Positions 1 to 7,547 of a stretch of 33,419 nt of DNA are shown one piece after another (position 1 is the stretch's first letter; each line of letters begins with the position of its first letter). The notes under the pieces were generated by a model. It saw only the letters and a program-made list of their open reading frames with translations. It had not been told where the DNA came from and ran no database searches. The translations under genes and the position numbers were made by a program. This DNA is from a virus. The stretch lies in IMG/VR virus record IMGVR_UViG_3300013307_000037, positions 1 through 33,419 of that record; one strand, written 5' to 3'.

Positions 1-53
1 CCGCCCCCAGCGCCCGCCGCCCCAGCGGCCCGCGCCAGCGGTTGCGCGCTCAC
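1..53 (-). CDS. Possible 5' end of next gene, cut by window edge
   Basis: A GTG codon at 53-51 opens a frame that runs off the left edge and would encode an Ala/Gly-rich N-terminus of 17 residues. It lies 12 bases after the polymerase stop codon, with a weak G-rich Shine-Dalgarno-like stretch in front. The tight spacing fits the operon, but the stretch is too short to identify. It could equally be a non-coding GC-rich spacer. Confidence 0.25.
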   Translation of the reverse strand, partial: MSAQPLARAAGAAGAGG

Positions 54-65
54 GACGCCCCGGCC

Positions 66-2147
66 TTACGCGGCACACGCGGCGTCCTTCCAGGCGTGCT
101 TGGCGTCGCCCCAGTTGCGGCCGTACTCCTCGTCGACGCGGAACGGCACGCGCCCCCCGAATTGCGCGCCAACGTCGCGCATGATCTCCGCTATCCGTCG
201 GCCGTCCTTCTCCCTACCGACGGACACCGGGAACTCGTCGTGCATCTGCATCAGCGGCACGTAGCCCTCGCGCCACATGTCCCGCATCGCCATCTTTCCC
301 ATGCGCGCGGCCCCGCCCTGAATGAGCATGTTGCCCGCCTTGTGGGTGAAGGCCCGCTTGAGCCGCGCGCCGTACCACGGATGACCCTTGGTCGAAGCCC
401 GCTTCCGCGCTTCTTCCAGGTCGCACTCGACCATGGGCCACCGCTCGTCCCAGCCGCGCTTCCGCTCCGCCGCCGTGAGCCACGCCGCCTCCCAGAAGTT
501 GAAGTGGCCGCGAGCGCCGTCCAGCATCACGATGTATCCGCGCCTGTCCGCCGCCTTGGTGCAGCGGGACATAAGCTGCTTGACGAACGGCAGGTTCTCG
601 TCGTACTGCGTCATGACGGCGACAGCTTCCTCGACGTCCATCCCGGTCATGTCGGCGAACTTGTCCTTGCCAGCGCCGTACGACTTGGCGAAGTTGCAGT
701 CCTTCGCGCGCTGCCTGATCAGGCCGGTCATGCCGACCACCACGTTGTGGAAATCGGTGTTGACGTCCTTGAGATACAGCGCCACCGCGTCGTCAGCCTT
801 GGTGCAGCCCAGCACCGACGCGTAGTGCACGATCAGGCGGTACTCCTGCTGCGAGTAGTCCGGGCTGAACCACTTCTCCCCCCGTTCCGGCAGAAATGCC
901 GATCGGATGTACTTGGCAATTTCCTCCGTCAGTGTCCACTGACGAAGGAAAATCTCCGGTCGGGACGGCATCTGCTGGAGCGGGGGGTCCGCGTAGGAGA
1001 ACCTGTGCGTGCGGGTGCCGCCGTCCTCGCTCTTGAACTGGTTGATCACGGCGTGGACGCGTCCGGCCTGCGCGAACTCGAGAAGGTATCCGCGTATGAA
1101 CTTCTCGGCACCCTCGTCGCACTGCTTGGCCTCGGCGATCATCATTGGAAGCCAGTGACCCTGCTTCCCCTCCCTGTAGCGACCGATGTAGCCCTGCCGC
1201 ATCCAGTCCTTGCCGAAGCTGGCCTTCTTAGTCTCCCTGTCGACGCCGTACTCGACGCCCATGTTGCTGAACGTGTTGAACAGCCAGTTGTGCGAGCGAA
1301 TGTCGTCCATCGTGATCTCGCGGCCGCCGACCTGCCGCGTTAACTCGTGCAGGACGCGGTCGCGTCGCTCCGCCAGCTTCTCCATCGCCTGCACGCAGTG
1401 ATCTATGTCCAGCCGTATGCCGCGCTTGCGCATGGCGTGGACCATGGGTATCAGGTCCATCTCCAGCTTGTAGGCCGCGACGAGGCCCTGAGCGACGAGC
1501 TCTGGCCTCTGCAACTCTGCGCACTCCAGCGTGCTGGCCGGGTCCTGCTCGCCGTACGGCCCCACGTACCGCCCCGGCAGCATGTGGATGTGACCCTTCA
1601 CGTCCGACGGCCTGTATCCGTAGGTCACGCCCGCCTCGATCAGCAGCCGCTCGTCCTTCTGCCGCACGCCCAGCCGCTTGCAGATATCGTTGAGCCCGTA
1701 GCCGTCCCTGCGGCTCTCGTCGATCATTATGGCCATGCAGCCGACGTCGTCGATCGGGCCGGTCATCTGCACGTCTAGGTCTGCGTCCAGCCATCCGATG
1801 TCGTACGGCGCGTTCTGGAACACCACGCGCTTCCCGCGCGTGATGTCCTTGAGCCAGCGCGTCACGTTGTCCTTCGGGAAGTTGTTGGTGTCCGGGTGCC
1901 GTATCGGCACGTATATCTTCTGGACTGGACTCTTCCTGTTCGGCCGCCACGCCACGCCCACGCCGCAGACGTAGCCGCTGCGACGAACCCAGCCCGGACC
2001 GAGGTTGCCCCGCAGCCCCTCATCGTTGGTCTCCGTGTCCAACCCGATCTCCTCGACCTTTCTCAAGTCGGGGAGCTCCTTCGGAGTTACCCAACTTGAG
2101 TCAGGAGTGATCAGCGGATACTGGTCCGGGTTGAGTTTCTTCGCCAT
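66..2147 (-). CDS. Family A DNA polymerase with 3'-5' exonuclease domain
   Basis: Replicative phage DNA polymerase of the Pol I family, 693 aa. The N-terminal proofreading domain shows Exo I (DTET, residues 37-40), Exo II (NAPYD, 112-116) and a candidate Exo III around residues 198-202. The polymerase domain shows motif A (DYSQQEYR, D430 to R437), motif B (R478, K482, F486, Y490-G491) and motif C (HDE, 636-638), so all catalytic carboxylates are present. The O-helix residue is Phe (F486), as in Taq, and not Tyr as in T7. No 5'-3' exonuclease domain is present, as is usual in phages. I chose the ATG at 2147, one base after the stop of the upstream DUF3310 gene, because the Exo domain begins soon after it; an extension to 2210 would overlap that gene. 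It is the last full gene of the leftward replication operon. If the genome is hypermodified, this enzyme would incorporate the altered pyrimidine. Confidence 0.96.
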   Translation of the reverse strand: MAKKLNPDQYPLITPDSSWVTPKELPDLRKVEEIGLDTETNDEGLRGNLGPGWVRRSGYVCGVGVAWRPNRKSPVQKIYVPIRHPDTNNFPKDNVTRWLKDITRGKRVVFQNAPYDIGWLDADLDVQMTGPIDDVGCMAIMIDESRRDGYGLNDICKRLGVRQKDERLLIEAGVTYGYRPSDVKGHIHMLPGRYVGPYGEQDPASTLECAELQRPELVAQGLVAAYKLEMDLIPMVHAMRKRGIRLDIDHCVQAMEKLAERRDRVLHELTRQVGGREITMDDIRSHNWLFNTFSNMGVEYGVDRETKKASFGKDWMRQGYIGRYREGKQGHWLPMMIAEAKQCDEGAEKFIRGYLLEFAQAGRVHAVINQFKSEDGGTRTHRFSYADPPLQQMPSRPEIFLRQWTLTEEIAKYIRSAFLPERGEKWFSPDYSQQEYRLIVHYASVLGCTKADDAVALYLKDVNTDFHNVVVGMTGLIRQRAKDCNFAKSYGAGKDKFADMTGMDVEEAVAVMTQYDENLPFVKQLMSRCTKAADRRGYIVMLDGARGHFNFWEAAWLTAAERKRGWDERWPMVECDLEEARKRASTKGHPWYGARLKRAFTHKAGNMLIQGGAARMGKMAMRDMWREGYVPLMQMHDEFPVSVGREKDGRRIAEIMRDVGAQFGGRVPFRVDEEYGRNWGDAKHAWKDAACAA

Positions 2148-2148
2148 C

Positions 2149-2979
2149 TTACAGTTCAGGTCCCCACGCGCGGTACATGTCTCGCAGCCGCCACTTCTGG
2201 TCGTCCTCAATCCAGTGATAGAAGTGCCTCTGCCACGTCGGAAGGTGATCCCGCTCGACCGAGTTCAGTTCCAGCAGCAGTCTGGGGTAGTCCTCGCGCA
2301 GATCGGCCGGTATCCGGTTCGCGTTGACGACCCAGTGTATCAGGCCGTCTAGCATGTGAAAATCGTAGCACGTCTGGAGTTCCTTGGGTAGTACCGGGTT
2401 CTGAACGACAGTCTCCAGCACCCTCGACCCGCCGACGTGTCGGTAGAACGGTGCCAGTACCTCCTGTCTGTCGGCAGACATCGCGTTCCACACTGCCACG
2501 CTCACCGACCACGGATACGTGCTGGCGTGCTGCGAGCCGCCGTCCGCCACGCGCTCGGCGCGATCCATCGTGGCCGACGGTGGAGGCATCGCCGCGCCAG
2601 CCTGTACTCTAGCCGGATTGCGCATCAGGAAGTCGATGCCCTCGATCGCCATCTGCACGTCGTCCGCAGTGACCCAGCACAGCAGCGCCGTGACGATGCT
2701 CTGCTCGACGAAGTCCAGGCCAGCGTTCTTCATCCACGCCCTAGCTTCCGGGAACTCGTGATCGTTCTTGAACGTCGAGGGCCGCCGCCTGACGCCCTCC
2801 GCCAGCTTCTCGGCATAGTGCTTCGCCTTCTCCAGATCCTGCATCCCGTTCTTCTTGCGCCACCGCGACACGTACTTGGTCGCGCATCCCATGTAGTACT
2901 CCGGACCGAACATGTCCCAGTGCTGCAGTCCGCCGGTCCGGTAGTGGTCGCCGCCCACCTGTCTGTCGTTCGCCTTCAC
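2149..2979 (-). CDS. DUF3310 domain protein with unknown C-terminal region
   Basis: A 276-aa protein. The first 60 or so residues match the DUF3310 (SaV-like, often labelled nucleotide kinase) pattern: a start like VKANDRQVGGDHY, then QHWD, then GCATKYVSRWRKKNG and a helix DLEKAKHYAEKL. The family is very common in phages, usually near nucleotide or replication genes; its biochemical role is unproven. The remaining 200 residues are mostly helical and not recognised, so the protein is much longer than the bare domain. I prefer the GTG at 2979, which overlaps the HD gene stop as GTGA and has GGGAG just in front. An in-frame ATG at 3042 would add 21 residues but overlap the HD gene deeply. Confidence 0.8.
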   Translation of the reverse strand: MKANDRQVGGDHYRTGGLQHWDMFGPEYYMGCATKYVSRWRKKNGMQDLEKAKHYAEKLAEGVRRRPSTFKNDHEFPEARAWMKNAGLDFVEQSIVTALLCWVTADDVQMAIEGIDFLMRNPARVQAGAAMPPPSATMDRAERVADGGSQHASTYPWSVSVAVWNAMSADRQEVLAPFYRHVGGSRVLETVVQNPVLPKELQTCYDFHMLDGLIHWVVNANRIPADLREDYPRLLLELNSVERDHLPTWQRHFYHWIEDDQKWRLRDMYRAWGPEL

Positions 2980-3545
2980 TGCTTCTCCCACGTCAGCCTC
3001 CTCTCTATGTATCTCTTGATATTCGACGCCAGTGCGGGCCACGCGTCTCGCTCGTCCTCTTCAGCGGGCACCTCGCCGCTGAGGATCGCCTCGTACTGCG
3101 CGCTCTTGGCTGTCGACATTCGCATCGACACCGTGCGCCCGTACTGATTGCCGAGGTTCATCTCGTGCAGGCCCCACTCCCACATCTCGACGTACTCGCA
3201 CAGCTTGAACACTGCCCTCTCGAACGGAGAGAGCAGCACGTTCGGTATGCTGTTCGGGAACTCCTCGTTCATTCCGGTCGTCACCTGACGCTCCGCCTCG
3301 TCCATCCGCACCTTGAGCAGCGGGTCCTGAGACTTGAACGGATACTGAACGTCGCCGGCCATCTCGCCGATGTCGTGGTACAGCGCGTAGACCAGCAGGT
3401 GACGCGGAGCGTCCGGCCACACGGTCAGCAGGATGCGCATCACCTGCGCCGAGTGCTCGCCGACGGACTGCTCGCGAATGCGCGGCCAACTGTGATAACG
3501 GGTCAGTTGCAGCCCGACCCTCGGGTCCTTTGCGCAGTTTATCAC
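2976..3545 (-). CDS. HD-domain deoxynucleotide phosphohydrolase (YfbR/DatZ type)
   Basis: A 189-aa HD-superfamily protein, probably a cytoplasmic 5'-deoxynucleotidase or dNTP hydrolase. Visible features are R16-Y17-H18, the first metal ligand H31 in VGEH, the HD pair H57-D58, E61, and G64-D65 with K71. The position normally held by the last metal-binding Asp (in 'KLCD') appears as E117 in KLCEY. Layout and spacing resemble YfbR and, from memory, the dATP hydrolase DatZ of phage S-2L. The GTG start at 3545 overlaps the stop of the thymidylate synthase-like gene (GTGA) and has a strong GAGGAGG in front; a longer frame to 3692 exists but overlaps that gene. Coupling to a pyrimidine methylating enzyme suggests pruning of a host deoxynucleotide pool (inference). 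Which nucleotide it uses cannot be read from sequence. Confidence 0.82.
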   Translation of the reverse strand: MINCAKDPRVGLQLTRYHSWPRIREQSVGEHSAQVMRILLTVWPDAPRHLLVYALYHDIGEMAGDVQYPFKSQDPLLKVRMDEAERQVTTGMNEEFPNSIPNVLLSPFERAVFKLCEYVEMWEWGLHEMNLGNQYGRTVSMRMSTAKSAQYEAILSGEVPAEEDERDAWPALASNIKRYIERRLTWEKQ

Positions 3546-4570
3546 TTCATCCTCCTCAGTATCCACGACGAGCACGCTGCCGCCCAGTCCGGAGCCGCGA
3601 TATTCCGAGCCCAGTTGAGCGCCGAGTGCTTCTCCTTCGTCTTCCACCGATAGTTGGCGATCGCGACCGACGCGGCCACCTCGGCGAACCAAGCGTTGGC
3701 GTAGGTCTCTCGCGAGTAAAGGTCATGAGCATCGACTTCGCATCCAGTGTTGCTAGCCCACAGCACGTTATCGTGCCAAGCCATGAAGCGCGTCAGGTCG
3801 GCGTCCCACTCTTCCCACCGACTGGCGATCGGCATCGGGTGCATGTCCGCGACCGCGTAGGGATCGAGGTGCGACTCGGACGGTCGCACCTTGTTCAGCA
3901 CCTGCGTGTAGCCGTGCCAGTTGTTGCTGAACTGGTACATCGTTCCGACACCGACACCGATGCGCCCCGCCAGATACTCCTGAAGCATCGAGAAGTGCAC
4001 GGCGTTGGCACCGTATGCACCCCAGACTATGTCGTTCGATCGGCAGCACACCGTCAAGTCTAGGACTCCCCCCCGGATGCGACAATACAAGTGCGTGTTG
4101 CAGGGGCGGTCTTTCCAGTCGCCAGTCAAGTCGTTATTGCGATCCGAAGCATCCCACATCTGAATGACAGCCTGCCTATCGTTGAGGTTGGCGCACAGCT
4201 TGTGTATCACATCTTCCAGCTGATCACTAAAACCGAAGGCTTCGCGCCAGCGATGCCCGTATGCACCGTGGATATTGCCGTCCGTCTCTCCGAATCGGTC
4301 ACCGAAGTCTCCGACGTAGCGGTTCAGGAAGGCGGCGTCCCGGCGACCGGCCAGCATCCACAGGCTCTCCATCAGGTGGAAGAACGGGTTGGCGTCCCGT
4401 ACTGGATCGAACAGCACTCGCTCCGTCGGAGACTGATACACCGACATCACCGGCGTATCCGACACCAGCGCCGTGCCGTTGCGCGTGTCGCACAGCCTGC
4501 CGCACCAATCCAGAATGTCGAACCCCTGCTTCCACAGTTCGTTGACGTTTCGTCCCTCGATCACTATCAA
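3542..4570 (-). CDS. Thymidylate synthase-superfamily enzyme, possible dUMP hydroxymethylase
   Basis: A 342-aa member of the ThyA/dNMP hydroxymethylase superfamily, which transfers a one-carbon unit from folate to C5 of a pyrimidine nucleotide. The nucleophilic Cys is C157 in RPCNTH; classical ThyA has PPCH there. The RSND motif (D180) is followed by GAYGANAVHF, where N189 probably corresponds to the uracil-reading Asn of ThyA after a one-residue insertion; dCMP hydroxymethylases carry Asp. HGAYGHRWR (101-109) matches the folate-side YGxxWR motif. Substrate is therefore probably dUMP. Whether the product is dTMP or 5-hydroxymethyl-dUMP is undecided; the nearby DNA-kinase-like genes favour the latter. 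The start is TTG at 4570: AAGGAG lies 7 bases before it and it overlaps the upstream stop as TTGA. A GTG two codons later is the alternative. Confidence 0.85.
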   Translation of the reverse strand: MIVIEGRNVNELWKQGFDILDWCGRLCDTRNGTALVSDTPVMSVYQSPTERVLFDPVRDANPFFHLMESLWMLAGRRDAAFLNRYVGDFGDRFGETDGNIHGAYGHRWREAFGFSDQLEDVIHKLCANLNDRQAVIQMWDASDRNNDLTGDWKDRPCNTHLYCRIRGGVLDLTVCCRSNDIVWGAYGANAVHFSMLQEYLAGRIGVGVGTMYQFSNNWHGYTQVLNKVRPSESHLDPYAVADMHPMPIASRWEEWDADLTRFMAWHDNVLWASNTGCEVDAHDLYSRETYANAWFAEVAASVAIANYRWKTKEKHSALNWARNIAAPDWAAACSSWILRRMK

Positions 4571-4917
4571 TGCAGTGCTCCTTTCTGCTGCTCCACATCA
4601 CTCAGCTTCCTGAGCCAGTTCGCTGTCAACTCCCTCGTGTCCTCGACCAGCGTGGACAGTATCGCCTCGAAGCGGCGCTCCACTTCGGCGTGGTCCGTCA
4701 CCTCCTGCCCGTCGTCACCGCGCACGGCCAGAGCGCGCAGCAGCGTCGTGATGACACTGATCGTGGTGTACTCCACCTGCGCCGCGCAGACGTTGTTGCA
4801 GTTCATCATGTGCACCAGCATCTGGCACATGCCGGTGCTGATCTGGGCTATCGTGAAATCCAACTTGTCCTCCTGCAACACCTTGCAGTCGCATCTCTTG
4901 ATGTATCTCTCGTGCAT
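4567..4917 (-). CDS. Small hypothetical protein, Cys-rich N-terminus
   Basis: A 116-aa protein I do not recognise. It has Cys residues near the start (RCDCK) and further along (MNCNNVCAAQ), then a mainly helical, charged C-terminal half. The ATG at 4917 has GGAGAG about 7 bases in front. Its end is coupled to the thymidylate synthase-like gene by a TTGA overlap, so it is probably translated with it. Its first 203 bases are also covered, out of frame, by the run-on end of the upstream gene at 4715-5152. No function can be assigned. Confidence 0.7.
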   Translation of the reverse strand: MHERYIKRCDCKVLQEDKLDFTIAQISTGMCQMLVHMMNCNNVCAAQVEYTTISVITTLLRALAVRGDDGQEVTDHAEVERRFEAILSTLVEDTRELTANWLRKLSDVEQQKGALH

Positions 4918-5152
4918 AGACTCTCTCCAATCCCTTCTGTGGTAGATACTCCTCACTCCGGCAGCCGTCCCACTGTATGCAGACACCTGCCAGACTGTCG
5001 ACCGGATGTCTGGACACGGTACCCTCTCTGGTCTCCCACGTCCAGCCGCCCTTTCGCTGCGCATTCCTGGACCTCGTGCTTCTCGAGAGAGCCGCCGCAG
5101 CCTCAGGCGTCAGGCGCACGCGCTCGCCCTTCTTCCACGTTCCCAGTGCCAC
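4715..5152 (-). CDS. Small SH3-like or KOW-like beta protein with run-on tail
   Basis: A 145-aa frame whose first 75 residues look like a genuine small phage protein: KKGERVRLTPEAA, then a GTV strand, then QWDGCRSEEY and LERVY. This resembles short SH3-like beta-barrel proteins with a KGxxVRLTPEA signature. The GTG at 5152 has GAGGG 7 bases in front and follows the previous stop by 9 bases. The C-terminal 65 or so residues are His/Gln/Arg-rich and read like the shadow frame of the 116-aa gene below, with which they overlap by 203 bases. Either the stop is simply absent and the tail is tolerated, or a frameshift has removed the natural stop. Function unknown. Confidence 0.6.
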   Translation of the reverse strand: MALGTWKKGERVRLTPEAAAALSRSTRSRNAQRKGGWTWETREGTVSRHPVDSLAGVCIQWDGCRSEEYLPQKGLERVYAREIHQEMRLQGVAGGQVGFHDSPDQHRHVPDAGAHDELQQRLRGAGGVHHDQCHHDAAARSGRAR

Positions 5153-5161
5153 GATTTTCCC

Positions 5162-5377
5162 TCAGTCTAGCCCGGAGTAGTCCGGCTCGTCTGCCCTTCT
5201 TCGCTTCCACTCGGCGCAGCCGTCGCTTGCGCGAGTGACCTTCCAGTCCCGGCTGTCGGCCGCCAGCGTGCAGTACGCCACTAGGTAGCCGTCCTCGTGC
5301 TTCTTCAGCGCGTGCGTGGACCAGTGGCCGCAGTCGCCGCACCGCTTAGGCAGCACTCGCGTCTCCCCTGCTCGCAT
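5162..5377 (-). CDS. Small Cys-rich (zinc-finger-like) protein
   Basis: A 71-aa protein with a CGDCGHW motif, then YCTL and a later CAEW. This four-Cys layout is common in small phage proteins and probably binds zinc. GAGGAG lies 10 bases before the ATG at 5377. It overlaps the end of the glycosylase-like gene by 32 bases. The function is unknown; small zinc proteins of this type accompany nucleotide and DNA-modification genes in many phages but have no assigned role. Confidence 0.68.
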   Translation of the reverse strand: MRAGETRVLPKRCGDCGHWSTHALKKHEDGYLVAYCTLAADSRDWKVTRASDGCAEWKRRRADEPDYSGLD

Positions 5378-5855
5378 CCAGGTACAACTCCTCTAGCAGC
5401 AACTCCACCACCTTCACGTTCTCAGGCTCGTTGTACCAGCGGTTCAGCCCGGACGGATGCGGTATCTGTCGCCAAGTCACGCCCCCGATCACCGTCGGGT
5501 GGACGAGAACGGGGGGCAGCCCCTCGTCGCCGAACAGACTGCCGTCCCCGCGCAGCACGAAGTCGAACGCCCTGCGCACCTCGTTGCCCAGCAGCACGAC
5601 CGTGCGACCGCTGTCACGCAACTCGACGACGTACTCGTACGCCTTGGCGCGGGCCTGCACCTTGTCGAACGCCGCGCCGCGCACGAGGTTGCGCCGCTCG
5701 AACGTCTCGAGGTACTGACGCATCGTGGCTCCGGTGCGCGCGCTGAGCATCTTCCAGATGCGGTTGCCGGTGCATCCGTCCGGGAGCGGGTATAGCTCGT
5801 GACCCGCCCGGGTGCTCACCGGGTTGTTCATGCCGATCAGGATAGGCTTAGCCAT
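5346..5855 (-). CDS. Uracil-DNA glycosylase-superfamily protein
   Basis: A 169-aa protein that looks like a member of the uracil-DNA glycosylase fold. It has an N-terminal ILIGMNNP loop (residues 6-12) in the place of the water-activating motif, a VVLLGNEV strand at about 86-93, and a C-terminal HPSGLNRWYN (133-142) that matches the His-Pro-Ser DNA-intercalating motif. UDG-like proteins of this kind have been noted in phage base-modification clusters, where they may act on, or only bind, altered pyrimidines. The ATG at 5855 overlaps the kinase gene by 19 bases with GGAG about 11 bases in front; an ATG at 5876 would add 7 residues. Activity is uncertain because the classical catalytic Asp is not obvious in the first motif. 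Confidence 0.68.
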   Translation of the reverse strand: MAKPILIGMNNPVSTRAGHELYPLPDGCTGNRIWKMLSARTGATMRQYLETFERRNLVRGAAFDKVQARAKAYEYVVELRDSGRTVVLLGNEVRRAFDFVLRGDGSLFGDEGLPPVLVHPTVIGGVTWRQIPHPSGLNRWYNEPENVKVVELLLEELYLDASRGDASAA

Positions 5856-6361
5856 TCGCGCGCTTGCTCCAGACATTGATCGCGGTTGCCCTCGTACGTT
5901 GGTATCCCGGCTTCCCGGAACGCCAGTGCGTGTCTGCGGACCTGTAGGTAGACCCGCTCGATGCTGGCGGGCTTTATATTATGCCCGCGCTCGCGGACAC
6001 TGGCAATGCACTTCTCTACCGACGTGTCTAGCACCAGCGCGCGCACGTCGTGCCCGGCGGCCCGCGCCCGCATGACGTTCGACGCCCCGTCGCTCAGGCA
6101 CTTACCCTCCATCACGACGCTGTACTTTTTCTGCAGACTGATGGCCAGATCGTACGCCTCCGAGATCGACTTCAGAGTGTCCACGCCGCCGTTCTTGATC
6201 TCGTAGTGACCCAGCACGACTATCCTACCCAGATAGATCGTGTAGTAGGGCTTCTGGCGGCCGTCCTTCATGATCGGCAGCCCAGCGCCCAGCGGCTCGA
6301 CCAGCCGCCGGACCAGCGTCGATTTCCCGGAGCCGGACGGCCCGCGCACAGTGATGATCAA
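5837..6361 (-). CDS. Small P-loop kinase, likely for modified thymidine in DNA
   Basis: A 174-aa P-loop kinase. Walker A is GPSGSGKST at residues 7-15. The next motifs are GHYE (51-54) with GG.D (58-61) and a hydrophobic strand ending MEGKCLSD (84-91), then an Arg-rich lid-like region. The GHYE...GG.D signature recalls phage P-loop kinases associated with thymine hypermodification, including 5-hydroxymethyl-dU DNA kinases. In those proteins, as I recall, the kinase is joined to a helical domain; here the helical domain is a separate gene at 8808-9704. I start it at TTG 6361, which overlaps the glycosyltransferase stop as TTGA, with AAAGGGG 7 bases in front. A general nucleotide kinase role remains possible. 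Confidence 0.78.
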   Translation of the reverse strand: MIITVRGPSGSGKSTLVRRLVEPLGAGLPIMKDGRQKPYYTIYLGRIVVLGHYEIKNGGVDTLKSISEAYDLAISLQKKYSVVMEGKCLSDGASNVMRARAAGHDVRALVLDTSVEKCIASVRERGHNIKPASIERVYLQVRRHALAFREAGIPTYEGNRDQCLEQAREWLSLS

Positions 6362-7326
6362 GACAGCGCCCCTTTCCTGGCATCGTCGATCTGCGCCATC
6401 AGCGCTGCGCGAGGATCGATCAGGTTCGCCCATCTCGCGCGCTGCTCCTGCCCGATGTCCTCTCGGCTGGCCATGTAGCGCTTCAGGTCTCCGCCTGCGT
6501 GCAGCGCGTAGGGCTCCGGATCGTAGCCCGCCTTGCGCAGCATACTGCCGCACTCCGGCGAGAACACCATCGGCAGACCGGCCGACAGCATCTCGTAGAA
6601 CCGATTCGCCGGAGAGTGGAACTCCTCCGACGACTTTCGGTCCTCGATGTAGAGACCGAGCCCCTTGGTGCCCAGCGCGTCGTAGAAGTTCTCCGTGATC
6701 GCGCCGAGATGCGCACACTTCGGGTATCTGTTGGCGAACTTGTCCACCGGGCTCGAGATAACTGTAGGCACCTTCGGCTCGCGGAAGTACCTGTCGAACA
6801 GCGGTACCCGGGACGACTTGCCGCTGCCGTCCCTGAACGAACCGTAGTAGAATAGGGAATGGCCCGCCGACTTGCGCCGGTTCCGGATCGTCTTCTCGTC
6901 GTAGTTCTCGTCAAATGTCAGCATGTTCCAGTTCACGTAGTAGCTTCCCGGACGCTCGGACCACTTGTGGCACGTCGACCAGAACGAGACCGGCACGTCG
7001 CCGCGCTCGCGTCGCGTTATGAAAGCCTTTCGGAATGGACTGGTCGCGTCGCCGTTGTCCTTCGGCGGGATGATCGTGTAGTCGTTCTGAACCCACACCA
7101 CCCTGCGCGCTCCGAGAATAGCTCTCGCCAACTCCGACAGACACGGAGAGAACCCGTAGGCTCCGTTGACGATCACGAGCGTGTCCAGCTTGTCGTGGTC
7201 CCCGATGTCCTTGGTCCAGATCAGGGGTGCGTCGAGGTACTGCTCCAGGAAGCGCGCGATGCGCACGCTCGCCACCATGCTGTTGTCGGACACCCTGACG
7301 AAACTGAATATGGCTGAGTTTCTCAT
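6358..7326 (-). CDS. GT-B-like glycosyltransferase
   Basis: A 322-aa protein resembling GT-B glycosyltransferases. Evidence is a middle strand FYYGSFRDGS and a C-terminal SPANRFYEMLSAGLPMVF, the usual place of the sugar-nucleotide-binding loop (small residue, E, and 'aGlP'). The N-terminal half has VRIARFLEQY and a VIVNGAYG loop of the acceptor Rossmann domain. The ATG at 7326 overlaps the upstream stop as ATGA. It lies directly between the P-loop kinase and the radical SAM gene in one translationally coupled series, which suggests that its acceptor is a modified base in phage DNA and not a cell-surface glycan. The sugar donor and acceptor cannot be told from sequence. Confidence 0.72.
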   Translation of the reverse strand: MRNSAIFSFVRVSDNSMVASVRIARFLEQYLDAPLIWTKDIGDHDKLDTLVIVNGAYGFSPCLSELARAILGARRVVWVQNDYTIIPPKDNGDATSPFRKAFITRRERGDVPVSFWSTCHKWSERPGSYYVNWNMLTFDENYDEKTIRNRRKSAGHSLFYYGSFRDGSGKSSRVPLFDRYFREPKVPTVISSPVDKFANRYPKCAHLGAITENFYDALGTKGLGLYIEDRKSSEEFHSPANRFYEMLSAGLPMVFSPECGSMLRKAGYDPEPYALHAGGDLKRYMASREDIGQEQRARWANLIDPRAALMAQIDDARKGALS

Positions 7327-7547
7327 TTCGCTACTGCCTCCACTGTTATCTTCACTCTGTCGCCGCTGCTGATATCTGGACGGTGCTTGCCGAAGTGCAG
7401 GGCCGCTGGCCAACTGTCGAGCACAACGTACCATCCCTCGGAGTCCTCCGCAAACTCCGCGTCCTTGCCTACTCCGCGCACCCATCGCTTGGCCGCGCGC
7501 TCCTCGACCTTGGCCACGACACCGCTGAACGTGTATCTGTTTCTCAC
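7323..7547 (-). CDS. Small hypothetical protein
   Basis: A 74-aa protein, mainly predicted beta strand, with a central GWYVVLDSWPAALHFG segment and a C-terminal SGDRVKITVE strand. I do not recognise the family. The GTG at 7547 overlaps the radical SAM stop (GTGA) and has GGAGGG 4 bases in front; its own stop overlaps the glycosyltransferase start (ATGA). Conserved coupling on both sides argues that it belongs to the modification cluster, perhaps as an accessory subunit. Confidence 0.65.
   Translation of the reverse strand: MRNRYTFSGVVAKVEERAAKRWVRGVGKDAEFAEDSEGWYVVLDSWPAALHFGKHRPDISSGDRVKITVEAVAK

Noticed and set aside
42-1343. Long plus-strand frame (433 aa)
   Set aside because: It lies opposite the complete family A polymerase, has the His/Arg/Leu-rich composition of an antisense frame in GC-rich DNA, and shows no motifs.
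2976-4570. 2-aminoadenine (Z) genome system
   Set aside because: The HD protein resembles DatZ, but no PurZ-like (adenylosuccinate synthase) gene is present, and the neighbours act on pyrimidines.
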